A DNA stretch of 64,000 bases from Lentinula raphanica (Eukaryota; Basidiomycota; Agaricomycetes; Agaricales; Omphalotaceae). Shown one piece after another: positions 10,701 through 22,085 of the stretch. The stretch covers positions 496,001 to 560,000 of the forward strand of contig JANVFP010000031.1 of NCBI GenBank assembly GCA_027919835.1, written 5' to 3'. Numbering within the stretch: position 1 is the stretch's first letter; each line of letters begins with the position of its first letter. The notes beneath the pieces were generated by a model that ran no database searches, was not told the DNA's origin, and saw only the letters and a list, made by a program, of their open reading frames with translations. A program made the translations under genes and the position numbers.

Positions 10701-13690
10701 TGCTGCACCATTGGTCATATCTTACTTGATGGGATGGAGTGATCATACGTGTTCACATACCTATACTGCGATATATTGGGACGCATTTCGACGCGCGTTG
10801 AATCGTGCAAATCCTGAACTCGAGTGTTGGAATAAGAGAACAACTACAAATGAAGAACGGTGAGCATATGTGTTTGTGATGAAAAGTGTCAAATTACCAA
10901 TAATATGATACAGAATAGTGAATGAGAAAGATGGAGTAGATGAATTAGCAGAAGACGATGAGGATGAAGATGATACTGCGGACAATAACGTGAGTTTAAT
11001 CCGAAATGAAAAGAGCATCTTTTAATTTTATTGAATAGAATTCAGAAAGAGAAGAAGGACAAGTCACTCTAGACGTCGATAACACTGGCAAGGTGTATGC
11101 CAGAAGTCAAGTGATGGATTATGTGTTACGAGGAGAAGCATTGGCATCTATGAACGTATTGGATTTCTTCGTCAATACCTATGAAGAATATCATAAAGAA
11201 ACAAAAACGGACCTAGATATGCCATCGACTTCTTCCACCGAGACACGAAGAGGCCGACAACCTAATCCAAGGTATCCCTATCTAGCCACGCATCCGCGTG
11301 CCCAAACCACACAACGTGTACTCCGATCTGAAGGACATCGCAATCTTCCCAATTTCATTGGACGATGGTTTCCTAATCGAGATGACCCATCCGAAACTGA
11401 AGCATATATGGCGTCGATGTTGGTTTTGCTGAAGCCTTGGCGAAAGCTTGATCGTGATCTAAAAAGAAAAGATGAGGATTGGTCAGACGCTTTTGAGAGA
11501 CTGATTTCCGAAGACGATGGTCGTTACCGATATATCACATCAGGCATCCAGTTCTTCCATCAGACCAAGGCAACTGCAGATCGGCTTGAACCAGTGACCA
11601 TTGATGAGCAAGAACGAATAGTTCAATCTCAGCGTCAGCAGCTATATGAAGACGAAGACGAGGAACTGTACGAGGATGATGTAGAGGAGGTGGATGAGCA
11701 TACTTTATCTGCTCTTCGCTTTCAAGAGATACCAGAGCGTGAAAGACGACATGGAGAAATTGCAGTCAAGATAGCGAAGTCATTGGGACTCTTTTCTTCC
11801 ACTGGTGTTCTGTGGGAAATCGATGGTCACTGTGCTCGTCCTGCAGAAGGTGATGATATAGAAAAGTTGATTGACTGGAAAAAGAGGATGGTTGAAGAGG
11901 TAGCCAGACGTGGAGCAGATGAAGTACCTTGTATGGGAAACTTCGCGGGACTCTCAGAACCAGTGGTGCAAAGATTGACAGAGAAGGACTTCACAGATAT
12001 AGACGTTGGAGAGTATGATGTTCCTTTGGTGGGAGGAGAAGCCTTGCAATCCGTTGAACCGGAGAACTTGAAGGATGATCAGCGTCGCGCTTTTGATATT
12101 GTCAAATGGCATCTGGAACAAACCTTGGCTGGATCGAGTCCTCCACCTCTACGAATGATTATACACGGTGAAGGAGGAACTGGAAAGTCAAAAGTTATCG
12201 CCACTATCACAGATTTGTTTCGCAAGATGAACGTACCCAGTATGTTGGTCAAATCTGCTTATACCGGGGTAGCAGCGTCGGTTATTGAAGGAAAAACAAC
12301 ACATACAATCGCTGCGATATCTACCCGAGGCGGAAACCGAATTAGCGATGAAAAGAAGAAGAAACTGCAAGAACTTTGGCTTACGAAGCGGTATTTGATC
12401 ATTGATGAATTGTCGATGTTATCAAAGACCTTCATAACAAAGCTAAATGACCACATATCCACTGGCGTACGAGGAACAGATCATTTCATTACGGACAGTT
12501 CGTTTGGTGGTATAAACGTCATTCTAGCCGGCGATCATCATCAGTTTCCACCAGTTGCAGGTCCTAAACGAAGCGCGATGTATTTTCAACATCATCCGAC
12601 AGACACGTTGGAGATGAGATTGGGTCGACAGATTTATGAGGAGTTTTCAGTCGTCGTACTTCTTCAAGAGCAAATGCGCGTAACAGACGTAATCTGGAGA
12701 GCGTTCCTCACTCGTCTACGCTATGGCCGCGTTACAGATGAAGATGTTGAGATGCTGAATGGAATGGTGCTGAACAAAGGTAGTGGTGATGGGTTTGACG
12801 AAGAGGAAAAAGAGTTTTGGAAAGAAGCGGCTTTGGTGACTCCACGGCATGGAGTAAGGAAGTTGTGGAATTCAGAAGCTGTGCGCGAGCACTGTAGAAA
12901 GAAACATGTTCCACTCTACAGAATTGCAGCAGAGGACACCATAGGAGGGAGATCATTGACGTTGAAAGAGCAAATCGAGGTCGCACGTCGTGGGTCTAGG
13001 AACAACACAGCGCACAAAAACGGTCTTCCTAGTTTCATAGAGATAGCGGTTGGAATGAAGGTTATGGTGACCAGTAATGTGGAGACAGACCTTGATGTCA
13101 CCAATGGAGCTCGCGGAGAAATCGTTGATATCGTTCTGGATCCCAGAGAAGAATCGGCCACAGGCGAACAGGAAATAGCGCTGGAGTTTTTGCCGAAATA
13201 TGTACTGGTGAAGATGGATCGAACACGAATGGTTCAACTTCCTGGCTTAGAGGCAGGAGTCATACCCATTGAACCAGCGCAATCCAAATTCAAGATCATT
13301 GTTACAGGGCTGGGGCCAAAGATGGTTCAACGTAGACAGTTCCCTATGACAGCGGCATATGCGTTCACAGACTATCGGGCCCAAGGACAAACAATATCAA
13401 AAGTTATAGTTGATATGGGTAAAGTTCCAACAGGGGCACTAACGCTTACCTCACTATATGTCGCACTGTCACGCAGTTCAGGACGAGACACCATCCGTTT
13501 GCTACGAGATTTTGATGAAAAAGCACTGCGAGAAGCAATAGAATCAGATCTTATGACAGAAGACCAGAGGTTGGAAAAACTGAACAAGAAGACAAAAGAT
13601 TGGTGGACAGAAATAACGCATTGCTACAGACCAGATGATATGCCAGAAAGTAGATTGGATGGGAACTCGGCCCATATTGACGTTGCGTAG
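7747..13690 (+). CDS. Helitron rolling-circle transposase (DUF6570 + Rep + PIF1-like helicase)
   Basis: Five exons (7747-8899, 8950-9015, 9068-10859, 10914-10989, 11039-13690) total 5,739 nt and give 1,912 residues with no frameshift. The N-terminal region has a CxxC pair (GICAICG, HTCHDC) and the DUF6570-type core DIPTVLSKLTLPEQLLISHY at about residues 215-235. The Rep nuclease has the HUH motif as HFH (H723, H725 in GRGMMHFHVLMFL) and the tyrosine pair YVTGY (Y892, Y896). The SF1B helicase has Walker A GEGGTGKS (about 1406), Walker B IIDELSML (about 1484), GDHHQFPPV (about 1527), AQGQT (about 1810) and LYVALSRS. By family knowledge, Rep nicks and joins single strands and the helicase unwinds DNA for rolling-circle or peel-and-paste transposition. 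The ATG at 7747 is the first in frame. Acidic linkers occupy exons 2 and 4. All key residues are present, so it may be active. Confidence 0.95.
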
Positions 13691-13803
13691 ATGATACAGA
13701 GATCTGTACGAACGCTAGTATGTATGCACAACTGCGAGATTCGTGTAGGCCGCGCCCTGGAGAGAGCGCGCAAAAGCTGAGAATCAGAATCTTATGAAGC
13801 CCT

Positions 13804-13828
13804 GAGTCTCTTTAGAGACGACAGCTAG
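13804..13828 (+). other. Candidate Helitron 3' end: hairpin plus CTAG
   Basis: GTCTC-TTTA-GAGAC (13806-13819) can form a 5-6 bp stem, and CTAG follows at 13825-13828. A short hairpin a few bases before CTRR is the canonical Helitron 3' terminus. It lies 115 bp past the Rep-helicase stop codon. Confidence 0.6.
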
Positions 13829-14188
13829 GTGAGGTGATTGGCATGACATTGAAACCACGTAGGGAATAAACCATGATGGATATAAATGCTCCAAGATAAG
13901 ACGTTAACAGAGACAAGCTCGGCGCCGCTAGGGCGATGTTAACGCCTAACTGAAGTACCACAAAAGCATGTGATGTACACCAACAGAGTGCGATGGATCC
14001 GGAGTGCAAATGGCAACAGTTGAGGTGTGGAGAGAGACGGATGGGATATGGTGTTTGGGGAGGCATGCATTTGAGAGCCAAATCCAAAGGAGACTCGCAT
14101 CCTAGCGTTAGAGAGGCGTCAGGACGTGCATTTGCAAATATGGGAGGTTGACAAAGGGAGATTTTCATCTGTTTTGGGTGTAAGCCGC
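13829..14188. other. Segment between two Helitron-like 3' ends
   Basis: A 360 bp stretch between the two hairpin/CTRR signals. A minus-strand frame stays open across it, but the translation matches no family I recognise. It could be captured host sequence or the tail of an older Helitron copy. Confidence 0.4.
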
Positions 14189-14213
14189 GAGTCTCTTCCG
14201 AGACTTCAGCTAA
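14189..14213 (+). other. Second candidate Helitron 3' end: hairpin plus CTAA
   Basis: AGTCTC-TTCC-GAGACT (14190-14205) forms a 6 bp stem, possibly 7 with a G-T pair, and CTAA follows at 14210-14213. Stem sequence and spacing closely resemble the signal at 13804-13828. Confidence 0.5.
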
Positions 14214-14751
14214 GCTCTTCTGCAATCAGCGGGCTCTGTGACTCGAAAAAACCAACGAAACACAAAGCCACAGCGTGAATGACAGGAGGAATCCATAGGT
14301 ATAGCATGTGGACAGACTTTGAAAAGAAGGATATTTATGAGCAAAGGAGAGAGGAAATATTGAAAGAAACATACTATTACCAGCACAGTATATACAGATG
14401 AATGCATGGCCCAACTTTACCACAGGCCGAAGCCAAAGTGGAATGATGTATGAGAGACCGTAGTCAATCAAGGCCCAAATGTGGTATGAGAGACCGTAGT
14501 CACTCAAGACGATGTTTTGAATATTGTAGTTGTCGAACAAATGTGAGGACAGAACTGGGACAGAACGAGAAGCAAAGAACGGAGTCAAATTTTCGGGGAG
14601 CGGTACAGTGAAAAGAGCGTCAATATTAGGTAAGTTATTTGTACCCGATGTTTACGGAAAGCAACGGGCGCTTTGAAATAAGAAAGTGGAAAGCCCTTGC
14701 AAGCAAGGGAATCTGTGAGCGCTACTTTTTTTGACCGCATGTGACTTCGAA
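14214..14751. other. Right non-coding end of the inverted-repeat block
   Basis: Contains a 36 bp tandem duplication around 14442-14510, with the repeated core TATGAGAGACCGTAGTCA. A minus-strand frame (14226-14588) is hydrophobic but has no recognisable family, so I do not call it a gene. Confidence 0.4.
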
Positions 14752-14813
14752 AAATTTTCGAATCGAGACGATTCGGATTCGGGAATCGAATCGAGTTCAA
14801 CTCTGAGCGCACC
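14752..14813 (-). repeat. Right copy of inverted repeat
   Basis: On the minus strand it reads GGTGCGCTCAGAGTTGAACT inward, matching 5872-5935. The dinucleotide outside is TA (14814-14815 region), as on the left. It ends the Helitron-containing block. Confidence 0.8.
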
Positions 14814-14815
14814 TA

Positions 14816-15332
14816 CTGTTGGCTTGCCCGGCCATTGCCGACACGTCTTTTGAAAGTTCTCTTCGCTCAAACTCAGCTCAAATCTGTCACCGTTTTGCAT
14901 TTTACGTCTTCAATGGAGTGGCAAAGCTTACAGAACTGAACAAACTGAACCCCTCCATCAGTATTGATGACTCTTGGCCTCCATTTAGGCTACACCAAAA
15001 ATACACTAAAACAGCTGCCACTGAGCTTACAACTTGCAACCCTCTACAGCCCAAAAGGAGCCTCTCCTTATGGGTTGGGTGAAAGGCATTATCTAAAGTG
15101 ACCCGCGGCACATTTCGCGTTCCTAGCTTCGATTGTAGCATAAAGTATTGGATCCAGTAGCTCGCTGCCCGAAGGTGTCTCGACGTTTTATTTCCGATCC
15201 GGCTTCTCAGTCCCTTGGCCGTTTGCTTACCTTTTCCCTTTTCCCTTTTCCCTTCTTACTTATACTTCCTGCCAAAAGCTCACCCTCCTCAGCTCGACTC
15301 CAATCGTTTGTCAATCACCCTCTTTCATCGCT
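14816..15332. other. Intergenic stretch, upstream of DUF6534 gene
   Basis: No gene seen. A pyrimidine-rich run (CTTTTCCC repeats, 15231-15252) precedes the next start codon and probably belongs to its promoter. Confidence 0.5.
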
Positions 15333-17585
15333 ATGTCGACTTCGAGAGGCGAGACGTGAGCCTTCTCCCATCTATCTGCTGCTCCAACAGCATGATCTTC
15401 TATCTTAAATTTTTTCTAGCTTTGGCGCTGCATATATAGGAATAGTGGTCGCGGCTTTGTTGTTGGGAGGTCAGTTTTTCTGTGTTGCCCTTTCACTTCC
15501 AAGTAGGCTTACGCTGCTTTTTGTCTGGTCTAGTCTCAGCTATCCAAGGCGTGTACTACTTCACCCATAACAAAGACGGTTGGGTTTTGCGAGGCTTGGT
15601 AAGCTCGCATTTTCCCCTGCCAGTGGCTGATAAGCCGCTCATGATATGAATACATCTTCAGGTAGCGGCTGTACTCTTGTTCGACTTCATTCATCAAGTG
15701 CTCATCACCCACACTGGTATATGTTTCTTTTCATTTTCACGTCCTGCCTTCGTTCACCTCTATCTGAAAAGGCTACGTATATCTTGTCTCTTTTTGGCAA
15801 CAACCAGACAAACTTCAGACTGTAATATGGAGTCTTTTGGTACTGTGGACCCATGCTTTTTCGCTAGTAAAAATGCTCAGATTGTCACGGAATATCGAAG
15901 GCCGAAGTCCTCTTCAACGTGTGTTTTGCTCACGTCAATTCCTACTTCAAAATGACTGATAGTCAAATTCTAGGGTTTGACTGCGTTCGGCGTACAATGG
16001 TAAGTGCCAATCTCATAGTATACGCGTTATATCACTTATCCATGCTCTCTATCCCAGTTTCTTGACGTACAGAATCTTGAAATGTATGTCCTTCCTTCAT
16101 AGGTATCATAGTAGTTGATGGGAGCGTACTCAACCCACCTACCCACAGTGAGTGGAAACAAGATGTGGCTCACAATCACTGTGGTACGCTAAATTTTGAT
16201 CTTAGTCGATCATCTACTCTGACTTTCTGACTGGACCTCGATTATTTGATCCCAGATGGTGTTTGTACTGGCGGAGTTCGGTAAGGCCACCGATGTCTGA
16301 TTATCAGTGCAAGCTCATAAACTTCGTTCTGCAGCTTGTGTCATCGGTGCGGCACTTATTCAAGGGTACCTTTCCAAAGACGAGCTAAATCCTCTCCGTT
16401 ATATCCATTGAAGCGTTTGCTACCATCGCGTACGTGTTCAGTGTTCCTCGAAACCACCCGTAGATTTGATTGAACGACCATGCAGTTTCTTACGTGTCAG
16501 GACATTTGAAGAACTTTCTGCTGAGCTCAAGGTATTCAGACAATTTTCTTATTGCTCAAAAATCTGTACCGCTACTCTCAATAGGGTCTCTCCGTCGCTG
16601 TCAATGCTGGCGCTGTTGCTGGAGACATCCTCATTGCTAGCATATTGACTCTCCTTCTCCAACGCTCTAAAACTGGGTTCCGAAAGTATAGTCTAATCCT
16701 TCTTTGTCTTATACCCTTATCATTTACCTTCACCGTGCTACAGATCCGACACGATGATTAACAAGCTCGTACGGCTATTGCTTGGCGAAACTGTATATGG
16801 CTGATCGACGCGTTACTATAGACTATCTTCGCTGTGAATACTGGTGGCCTAACTAGGTGAGTTGATCCCATACTACAGCCTCGATCGATAACTCACGGTC
16901 AAGCTCATCAGTCTATGTGCCGTTGCCTCATTGATTTCAGTAAATCCCCAATCCGTTGATCTATCGTGGTTGATTGAGACCAGTTTCCAGATCCTTGCCG
17001 CACCCAATATGTTCATCTATATCTCGTTTTTCTTCTCAATGGGACGACGTCAGCATTGTTCTCTCTCTTGTCGACAACTCCTCGTGCTCATATCTTGTTG
17101 ATAGTCTACACTAACTCCCTTCTTGCGAACCTCAACGCCCGCCCCATGATCAAAAAAGCCGCAGAGGGTATCAACACTACTGGTGATACATCGCTTCCTT
17201 ACAAGGAGTACGGAAGGCACGCTTCTTCCTCCAAGGTACGCCAGAACCCAAGCTTCTCTGTTCGATCTTTGATATGCTTTCGTCAGTTGGTCTTCCAGCA
17301 TTCCAAACATCTCAACGCTACCAACATCTCCATTCAAGTCGACACTACCCGAGAATTCGTATCCGACCTTGAACATAATGCCATTACCAGGGACGGTTGC
17401 CTCTCCGACTTCAAGCACGATGAAAGTGAAATTGAGGAGGAGTTGTCCGAGGTTAGATTGTCGCATGGGGTATGTATGACGTCTTGAGAGAGACACTGTA
17501 TGGAAAGCTCAACATGAAGTGTTTGATCCTCGTACAGGATACCGAGTCCCGTACTTCCAACGAGATTGGCTGCACCGCAGTTTAA
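15333..17585 (+). CDS. DUF6534-type seven-helix membrane protein
   Basis: Many small exons (at least 13) splice into one hydrophobic protein. The start MSTSRGET leads into helix 1 FGAAYIGIVVAALLLGVSAI, then QGVYYFTHNKDGWVLRGLVA and LLFDFIHQVLITHTG. AEVLFNGLTAFGVQCFLTYR and KLSGNKMWLTITV follow, then helices VFVLAEFACVIGAALIQ and FATIAYV. The DUF6534 signature block is RKSDTMINKL...NTGGLTSLCAVAS, then PNMFIYISFFFSMGR, YTNSLLANLNAR. A hydrophilic cytosolic tail runs SKHLNATNISIQVDTTREF to the end, with a last tiny exon giving EIGCTAV and stop. These proteins are abundant in Agaricomycetes and have receptor-like topology; ligand and function are unknown. The exon order is as in the family, so I consider the gene intact. 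Confidence 0.85.
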
Positions 17586-18112
17586 TGCCATCCCAGAAGA
17601 CTTGGAGTCCTCCGCTGTTTCAAGAGTCAAAAAGTAGTTTGCGTTCACATGCTTGCTCGATTTATATGTACCCGTGGTTGATAGACGAACCGCGCTTGCT
17701 CGCTTCTTCGCTTTGGTATATGAAGATCATACGCTCTCATTTTGTTGTATCAGATGTATCTTGCCTTTCGTCTGTTCTGTTGAAGTCGTTGAAGCTATGT
17801 GTAGTCCACTTGAATGTGTAGTATGTATATCATATCCTTGCTCGATGTTTCTGGTCAACTTCTGGTCAACTTCTGGTTCTCTGGCGGGATCTCCAAGCTT
17901 CAACATCAAAATCTTGATCTTGATCTGTATGTTCGTTTCTATGTTTCTCGTCTTCTGCATATAAGTTCATTTGTTTGCTGTAACTTGCAGAGGGTGAAAT
18001 TGAATATCCTTTTTTGGAACAGGCAGTGGCAGTGTTATTTTTTGCACGTGGTTCGGTTGACCGCCGTTTCTGCACGTGGATCTATTATCTTGCCCTCATT
18101 TTACTCTTAACC
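17586..18112. other. Intergenic stretch between DUF6534 and Bqt4-like genes
   Basis: No gene seen. Has a short tandem repeat GGTCAACTTCT (about 17850-17872) and CTTGATCTTGATCTG. The last 100 bp form the promoter of the next gene. Confidence 0.5.
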
Positions 18113-19445
18113 ATGACCCGTCCTCCGCTCCCTCTGCACTGTGCAAACGCAAACATTAAGACCATCCGTGCGTTCCCTGCTTTGTGATATCGATGAACTC
18201 TGATGTACCAATGGGAATATAGTGTCTTCCGGAAACTTACCTCTCGTCAAATATCAGATTCTCAACTGCCAAGGACAAGATATCCTTGTGAGCCTTCTTG
18301 CAGATCTTACATCCTCTTCATTTAACCAACCTCCTTTGCTCACAGGTGGGAAGGCTGAAAATAGAGACGTCTACAGTACGCGTCTTTTCTTGATTCCCTC
18401 ATCTTCACGCTAACTTTCTCGTAGGGGTCTGGTCATGCATTCATTCTCCGGCGATACGACACTGGAGCAGTCAGCCTCACCACTATGTTCCGGGCGGCAT
18501 TTCCAAAAGCAGATGAGCAGAGCGAGAAGGACGAGATGCAATGGGTGAAGGACAACTATGATCTTTCTGGCAACAACGGGTCTTCCAAAGACACGAGTGT
18601 CACTCGACTAGCAGGAACTTGGGTCAATCCAGAACTTGCCCGGGAGCTTGGAAAGGCATACCTCCTTGACGAACTCATCTCTATCGTGGTCGATGCCCGC
18701 CCAGATCCAAATGCGAATTATCGTCGGTCGGGCAAAGGCGCCAATACCACACCTAAACCCGTCTCGTCCGCTGACAATCACTTTCCTCGCGCTCCTTCGC
18801 CAACTGCGGTGCCCAACCCCTCAAAACGCAGGAAGGAAGCGTCACCTGCTCCAGCACCTCCAGCCTCTCCACCTCCCGAAAGGCGAGTACTTCCTCGAAG
18901 GAGCACCCGCACAAAGAGCCCGGCACCCAAACCCTCAGCCATTCCTCTGGCCAAAACGTCCTCCCGGAAGACAATCAAACGTGAGGTGAAAGAAGAGGTC
19001 GCTACTCCGGGTGGGTCGGACGAGACAGCGGTGGATGAGGAAGCAGAGGGTGTTGAGGATGTTGCCGGCGAGCAACTGCGACAGCAAGATATAGCTGAAC
19101 AGAAGATCTTGATTGAAGATCTCAAGGCGAAGCGGAATGCTGCTATGAAGGCATCCGATGGTCAGATCGATGAATCTGAAAAACCCGTGGTGAAGAGGGC
19201 CCGGGAAGAGGAAGAAGAGGCTATAGTACGGTTCAACTTTAAGGAACCTGAGATTGGAGAACGAGCTATAGCAACCAACCGCAGGGTTGAAGGATATTTC
19301 GAGGAGCCGAGACGCAAGTCATTGGCTTGGGGTGTTGCTGCGTTCGCATTCGGTCTGGGTGCCGTGTAAGTCATTGATTTCATTGGCGTTTAAATTCACA
19401 CTGACTAAAGCTTTGTACAGAACTTTCCTCCCTAATTTCCTATAG
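18113..19445 (+). CDS. bqt4: Bqt4-like nuclear envelope protein
   Basis: Exons splice to MTRPPLPLHCANANIKTI, then LVKYQILNCQGQDILVGRLK, then GSGHAFILRRYDTGAVSLTT. The N-terminal APSES-like DNA-binding fold follows (MFRAAFPKADEQSEKDEMQW, NYDLSGNNGSS, LAGTWVNPELARELGK, VDARPDPNANYRRSGKG). A Pro/Lys/Ser-rich middle and acidic, coiled-coil-prone segments lead to a C-terminal hydrophobic segment SLAWGVAAFAFGLGAV TFLP at the very end. In fission yeast Bqt4 anchors telomeres to the inner nuclear membrane; this tail-anchored layout is the same. The last exon, after an intron from 19367 to about 19420, encodes only the end of the membrane segment. The start lies in a short first exon of 19 codons. Confidence 0.85.
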
Positions 19446-19733
19446 TCGATGTATTTCTTGTTACGATTCTAGTGTTATGTTGTTCTTTTCGGTGATGTCT
19501 TTGTTGCCCTAGTCTATCTTTATCAGTAGCTGTACGATTATACTTGGCGATACCATTTCTCCCATATACATTGATTTTTCGATAAATATATGACCCTTTA
19601 CATCTAACCTCCCCCCCATTTCTACAACGTCGCAGAGCGATTGAAACTTGGATGCCATACGATGATAATGAATTTGGTGTAATTACTATTAGTATAGACG
19701 AACGACCGTTCCATTCCTCCACTCAACTGTCAT

Positions 19734-21123
19734 TCAGTGACAAACCATTGCTCCTTCCTCCGCATACAGACCGGTGACATAGAAATTACCGGTAAGGGTG
19801 TCTAACAATCCGGTAGAACTTGTGGAGAAAGTTTCGCCGTTGCTCTGAAATAGAGTCTGCACTGTATGATGTTTGGGTGGAGGTACGATTTTACTTGCGG
19901 ATAAAGTCGCCCTCGAATCAGATTTAGGAGATACTCCTCCTTTGACTGGGGAGATAGAGGCCACCCAGCTGGGGGAAACATTGACTTTCCGTGCCAAGAG
20001 CTTTAGTAGAGTAGGGAAGTGTGGATGACCAGCTGCAACGAGGTTTCCGTCGTGGTCGTATTTGACATTGTCTGGCGGGAACGGAAGCTGCACTGAGGCG
20101 GAGAAGGCTAAAGCGTTGGTAGTAGTATTTCTTGAATAGAGATACACTGTCCCGATTGAGGTTGAAGCAATGGCTACTTCGTCTCCAGAGGGAGACAGAG
20201 CGATACCATTGCTGTAGGCAACAAACGGCGCTACGATCTTGTGTGAGAGTACAGCGTTCCCCGAAGCTGTCTCGTCAGGATCAACCGTGACATGGGCGGT
20301 AAAACTGAGTGGGAGCCCAAAGACAGTCTCGACCATTGGAACAACCGCACCGACGTACGGAAGACGTTTGGTGAACACATGGTCGTTCGTTACGTAGAAC
20401 GAAGTCGGAGATGTCAACGCGAGCGCGTTGGAAGCGAGGAATAGTGGATGGGAAAGGGTCCGGATGTGTTTCGCAACAGAGGAAGACGGGGAAAGAAGAA
20501 ACTGTTCTATGACAGTTTTGTTTGCTGCGTGGTTGACTACGTACATGTAGGAGGCATTTCCGGAGTAGGAGGGGTATGCTTCGACTCCGAGGGGGTGGAA
20601 AGTATGTTCAGGAGGGAAGTTCTCCAAGGTGAGACGGGTAGTGTCGCCCAGTTTTGGAGAGTGAACCCATAAGCTGCCTCTAGGAGTTGGGTTGAGAAGA
20701 GGACCCATGACGGTATTCCATTCCCTGCGTCCAGAATCGCAAGAGATGATCAAACGACGTTCTTCGAGTGTTCCCTTTGCATCGTCTGTATGAGAAAAGT
20801 AAATTCAGCAGATATGAAATGACAGTTGCACGGAGCAGAATGTATGGCTGTTCTACTCACAATTCTCCCAAAACGATGCGTCCTCGCAGTATTTGAAGGA
20901 TGAATCCGGCTTGGAGTTTACTGGGCGACAATGTGAGCTGACATCTCCTTTGAAGTAGTATCCATCTGGTAGATCCATCTTGGTTAGCATGTTGTAGTAG
21001 AGCGTGTATTTGCTCTTCCAGAGAAACAGGGCCTGGGAGGCTCGAGTAGTAAGTGGGGTCCAGCAGAATTTGGGCTCTGACACACACCAAGAGAGGAGCC
21101 AACGTAGCTGAGAGTAAACGCAT
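19734..21123 (-). CDS. Paraoxonase/arylesterase-like beta-propeller protein, secreted
   Basis: The first exon encodes a signal-like start MRLLSATLAPLLVCVRA. After introns the frame reads KPDSSFKYCEDASFWEN, then the main exon LIISCDSGRREWNTVMGPL, a motif of fungal serum-paraoxonase-like proteins. Propeller blades follow: GVEAYPSYSGNASYMYVVNH, VTNDHVFTKRLPYVGAVVPM, SNGIALSPSGDEVAIAS, PPDNVKYDHDGNLVAAGHPH. The C-terminus has FQSNGETFSTSSTGLLDTL and GNFYVTGLY. These are Ca-dependent lactonase/esterase relatives (PON); substrate unknown. Several N-x-S/T sites fit secretion. Intron positions in the first 250 bp are uncertain. Tail-to-tail with the Bqt4-like gene, 288 bp apart. Confidence 0.85.
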
Positions 21124-22085
21124 CTCTAAGTTGATTCCTGGGGTAGATGAAGAAAGGGATAGACGAAGTCTGGTACTCTGGGTTTATCTGAATAGCTTGA
21201 AAGTCTTCAACTTGTATGCTATGATCCCATCATCGCTGTCAGCATTGCGATGGCAGTTCATCACGATGTGGTGATGATACCTTTGAAAGTCGTGCTACTA
21301 TCGAGCAAGGTAGAAGACCATTTGCTGCTTCGTCTAATCGAATGGAATTGGTAGATGAGTCCGTGGTAGTCATTTATGTCGAGCGCTCATAAAAACGATA
21401 TCGATGATTACCACTGCCAGTGCCGCGTATGCCGATCGACTGTTCAACGTTCAACGTTCAAATTCAATGAGCAGGCTGCTGGACGAAATTGATAGTCACT
21501 ACACTACAGGCTACAGTGACAATGGACTACATAGACTCTAGTTGATGTCAGCATGAAGCAACACAAACTCGAAGGTGCCACTCAGAGCTGCGACGGATTC
21601 CAAGCAGAACGCAGTGCAGACTGTCATGCAGTGACTATACTTATTCAATGTACACACGAAGGTGAGTGTCTAGTACGTGCCAAAGCAACGATACACATAC
21701 TTGTATGGTATCTCCTATGACAGCAATCCAAACCCGAAGCGCGATACTAGATAGTGCTATCGCTCCAGAACATAAGATGCTGGAAGCGAGACGAGGGCTT
21801 GTATCGATACGACAAGGCAGGCATATATTGGATCCATAGCTTGACTGCCAGCAGGAACCTGGAAAATGCGATTGCGATCAATGCCATGGGATGGGTGGGG
21901 TGGGAGGGGCCGAGAGGTATGGATGGGACGAGACAGATGGGTGAGACGAGATAGATGGGGTGGATGGGATGAGATGGATGGGGTGGAGAGAATGAGACGG
22001 ATGCCAGGATGGGTGCCAGGGATGGCCACGATGTGAGCTGAAGGGATGAATGGGATTCCGGGCAAAATGGCACCGTACAATGTCG
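21124..22085. other. Intergenic stretch with left end of duplicated unit
   Basis: No gene seen. From about 21712 (GTATCTCCTATGACAGCAAT) the sequence resembles 23845 onward, marking the 3' flank of the duplicated secreted-protein unit. Confidence 0.5.
21888..22012 (+). repeat. GGATGGG/GAGATGG-type minisatellite
   Basis: Irregular tandem array of GATGGG and GAGACGAGAT words on the plus strand, strongly G-rich. It could form G-quadruplex-like structure. It is downstream of the first secreted-protein gene. Confidence 0.7.

Larger units (their letters stand above)
5872..14813. mobile_element. Inverted-repeat-bounded block containing an autonomous Helitron
   Basis: An 8.9 kb block is bounded by inverted copies of one sequence (5872-5935 and 14752-14813). 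Both copies begin GGTGCGCTCAGAGTTGAACT and have a TA dinucleotide outside the outer end. Inside are a minus-strand companion gene, the Rep-helicase gene and two hairpin-plus-CTRR 3'-end candidates. I could not place the Helitron 5' TC end; it probably lies between 5936 and 6399. Classical Helitrons lack terminal inverted repeats. Either a Helitron landed inside an older TA-flanked inverted-repeat element, or the repeats are part of an unusual Rep-helicase element. Confidence 0.7.

Noticed and set aside
13829..14588. Minus-strand open frames (137 and 120 codons) with hydrophobic stretches
   Set aside because: No family resemblance; one includes a 36 bp tandem duplication and they overlap Helitron end signals. 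Treated as non-coding or captured debris.
19446..19733. Minus-strand frame at 19432-19722
   Set aside because: Falls in the convergent 3' flanks of two host genes and has no recognisable content.
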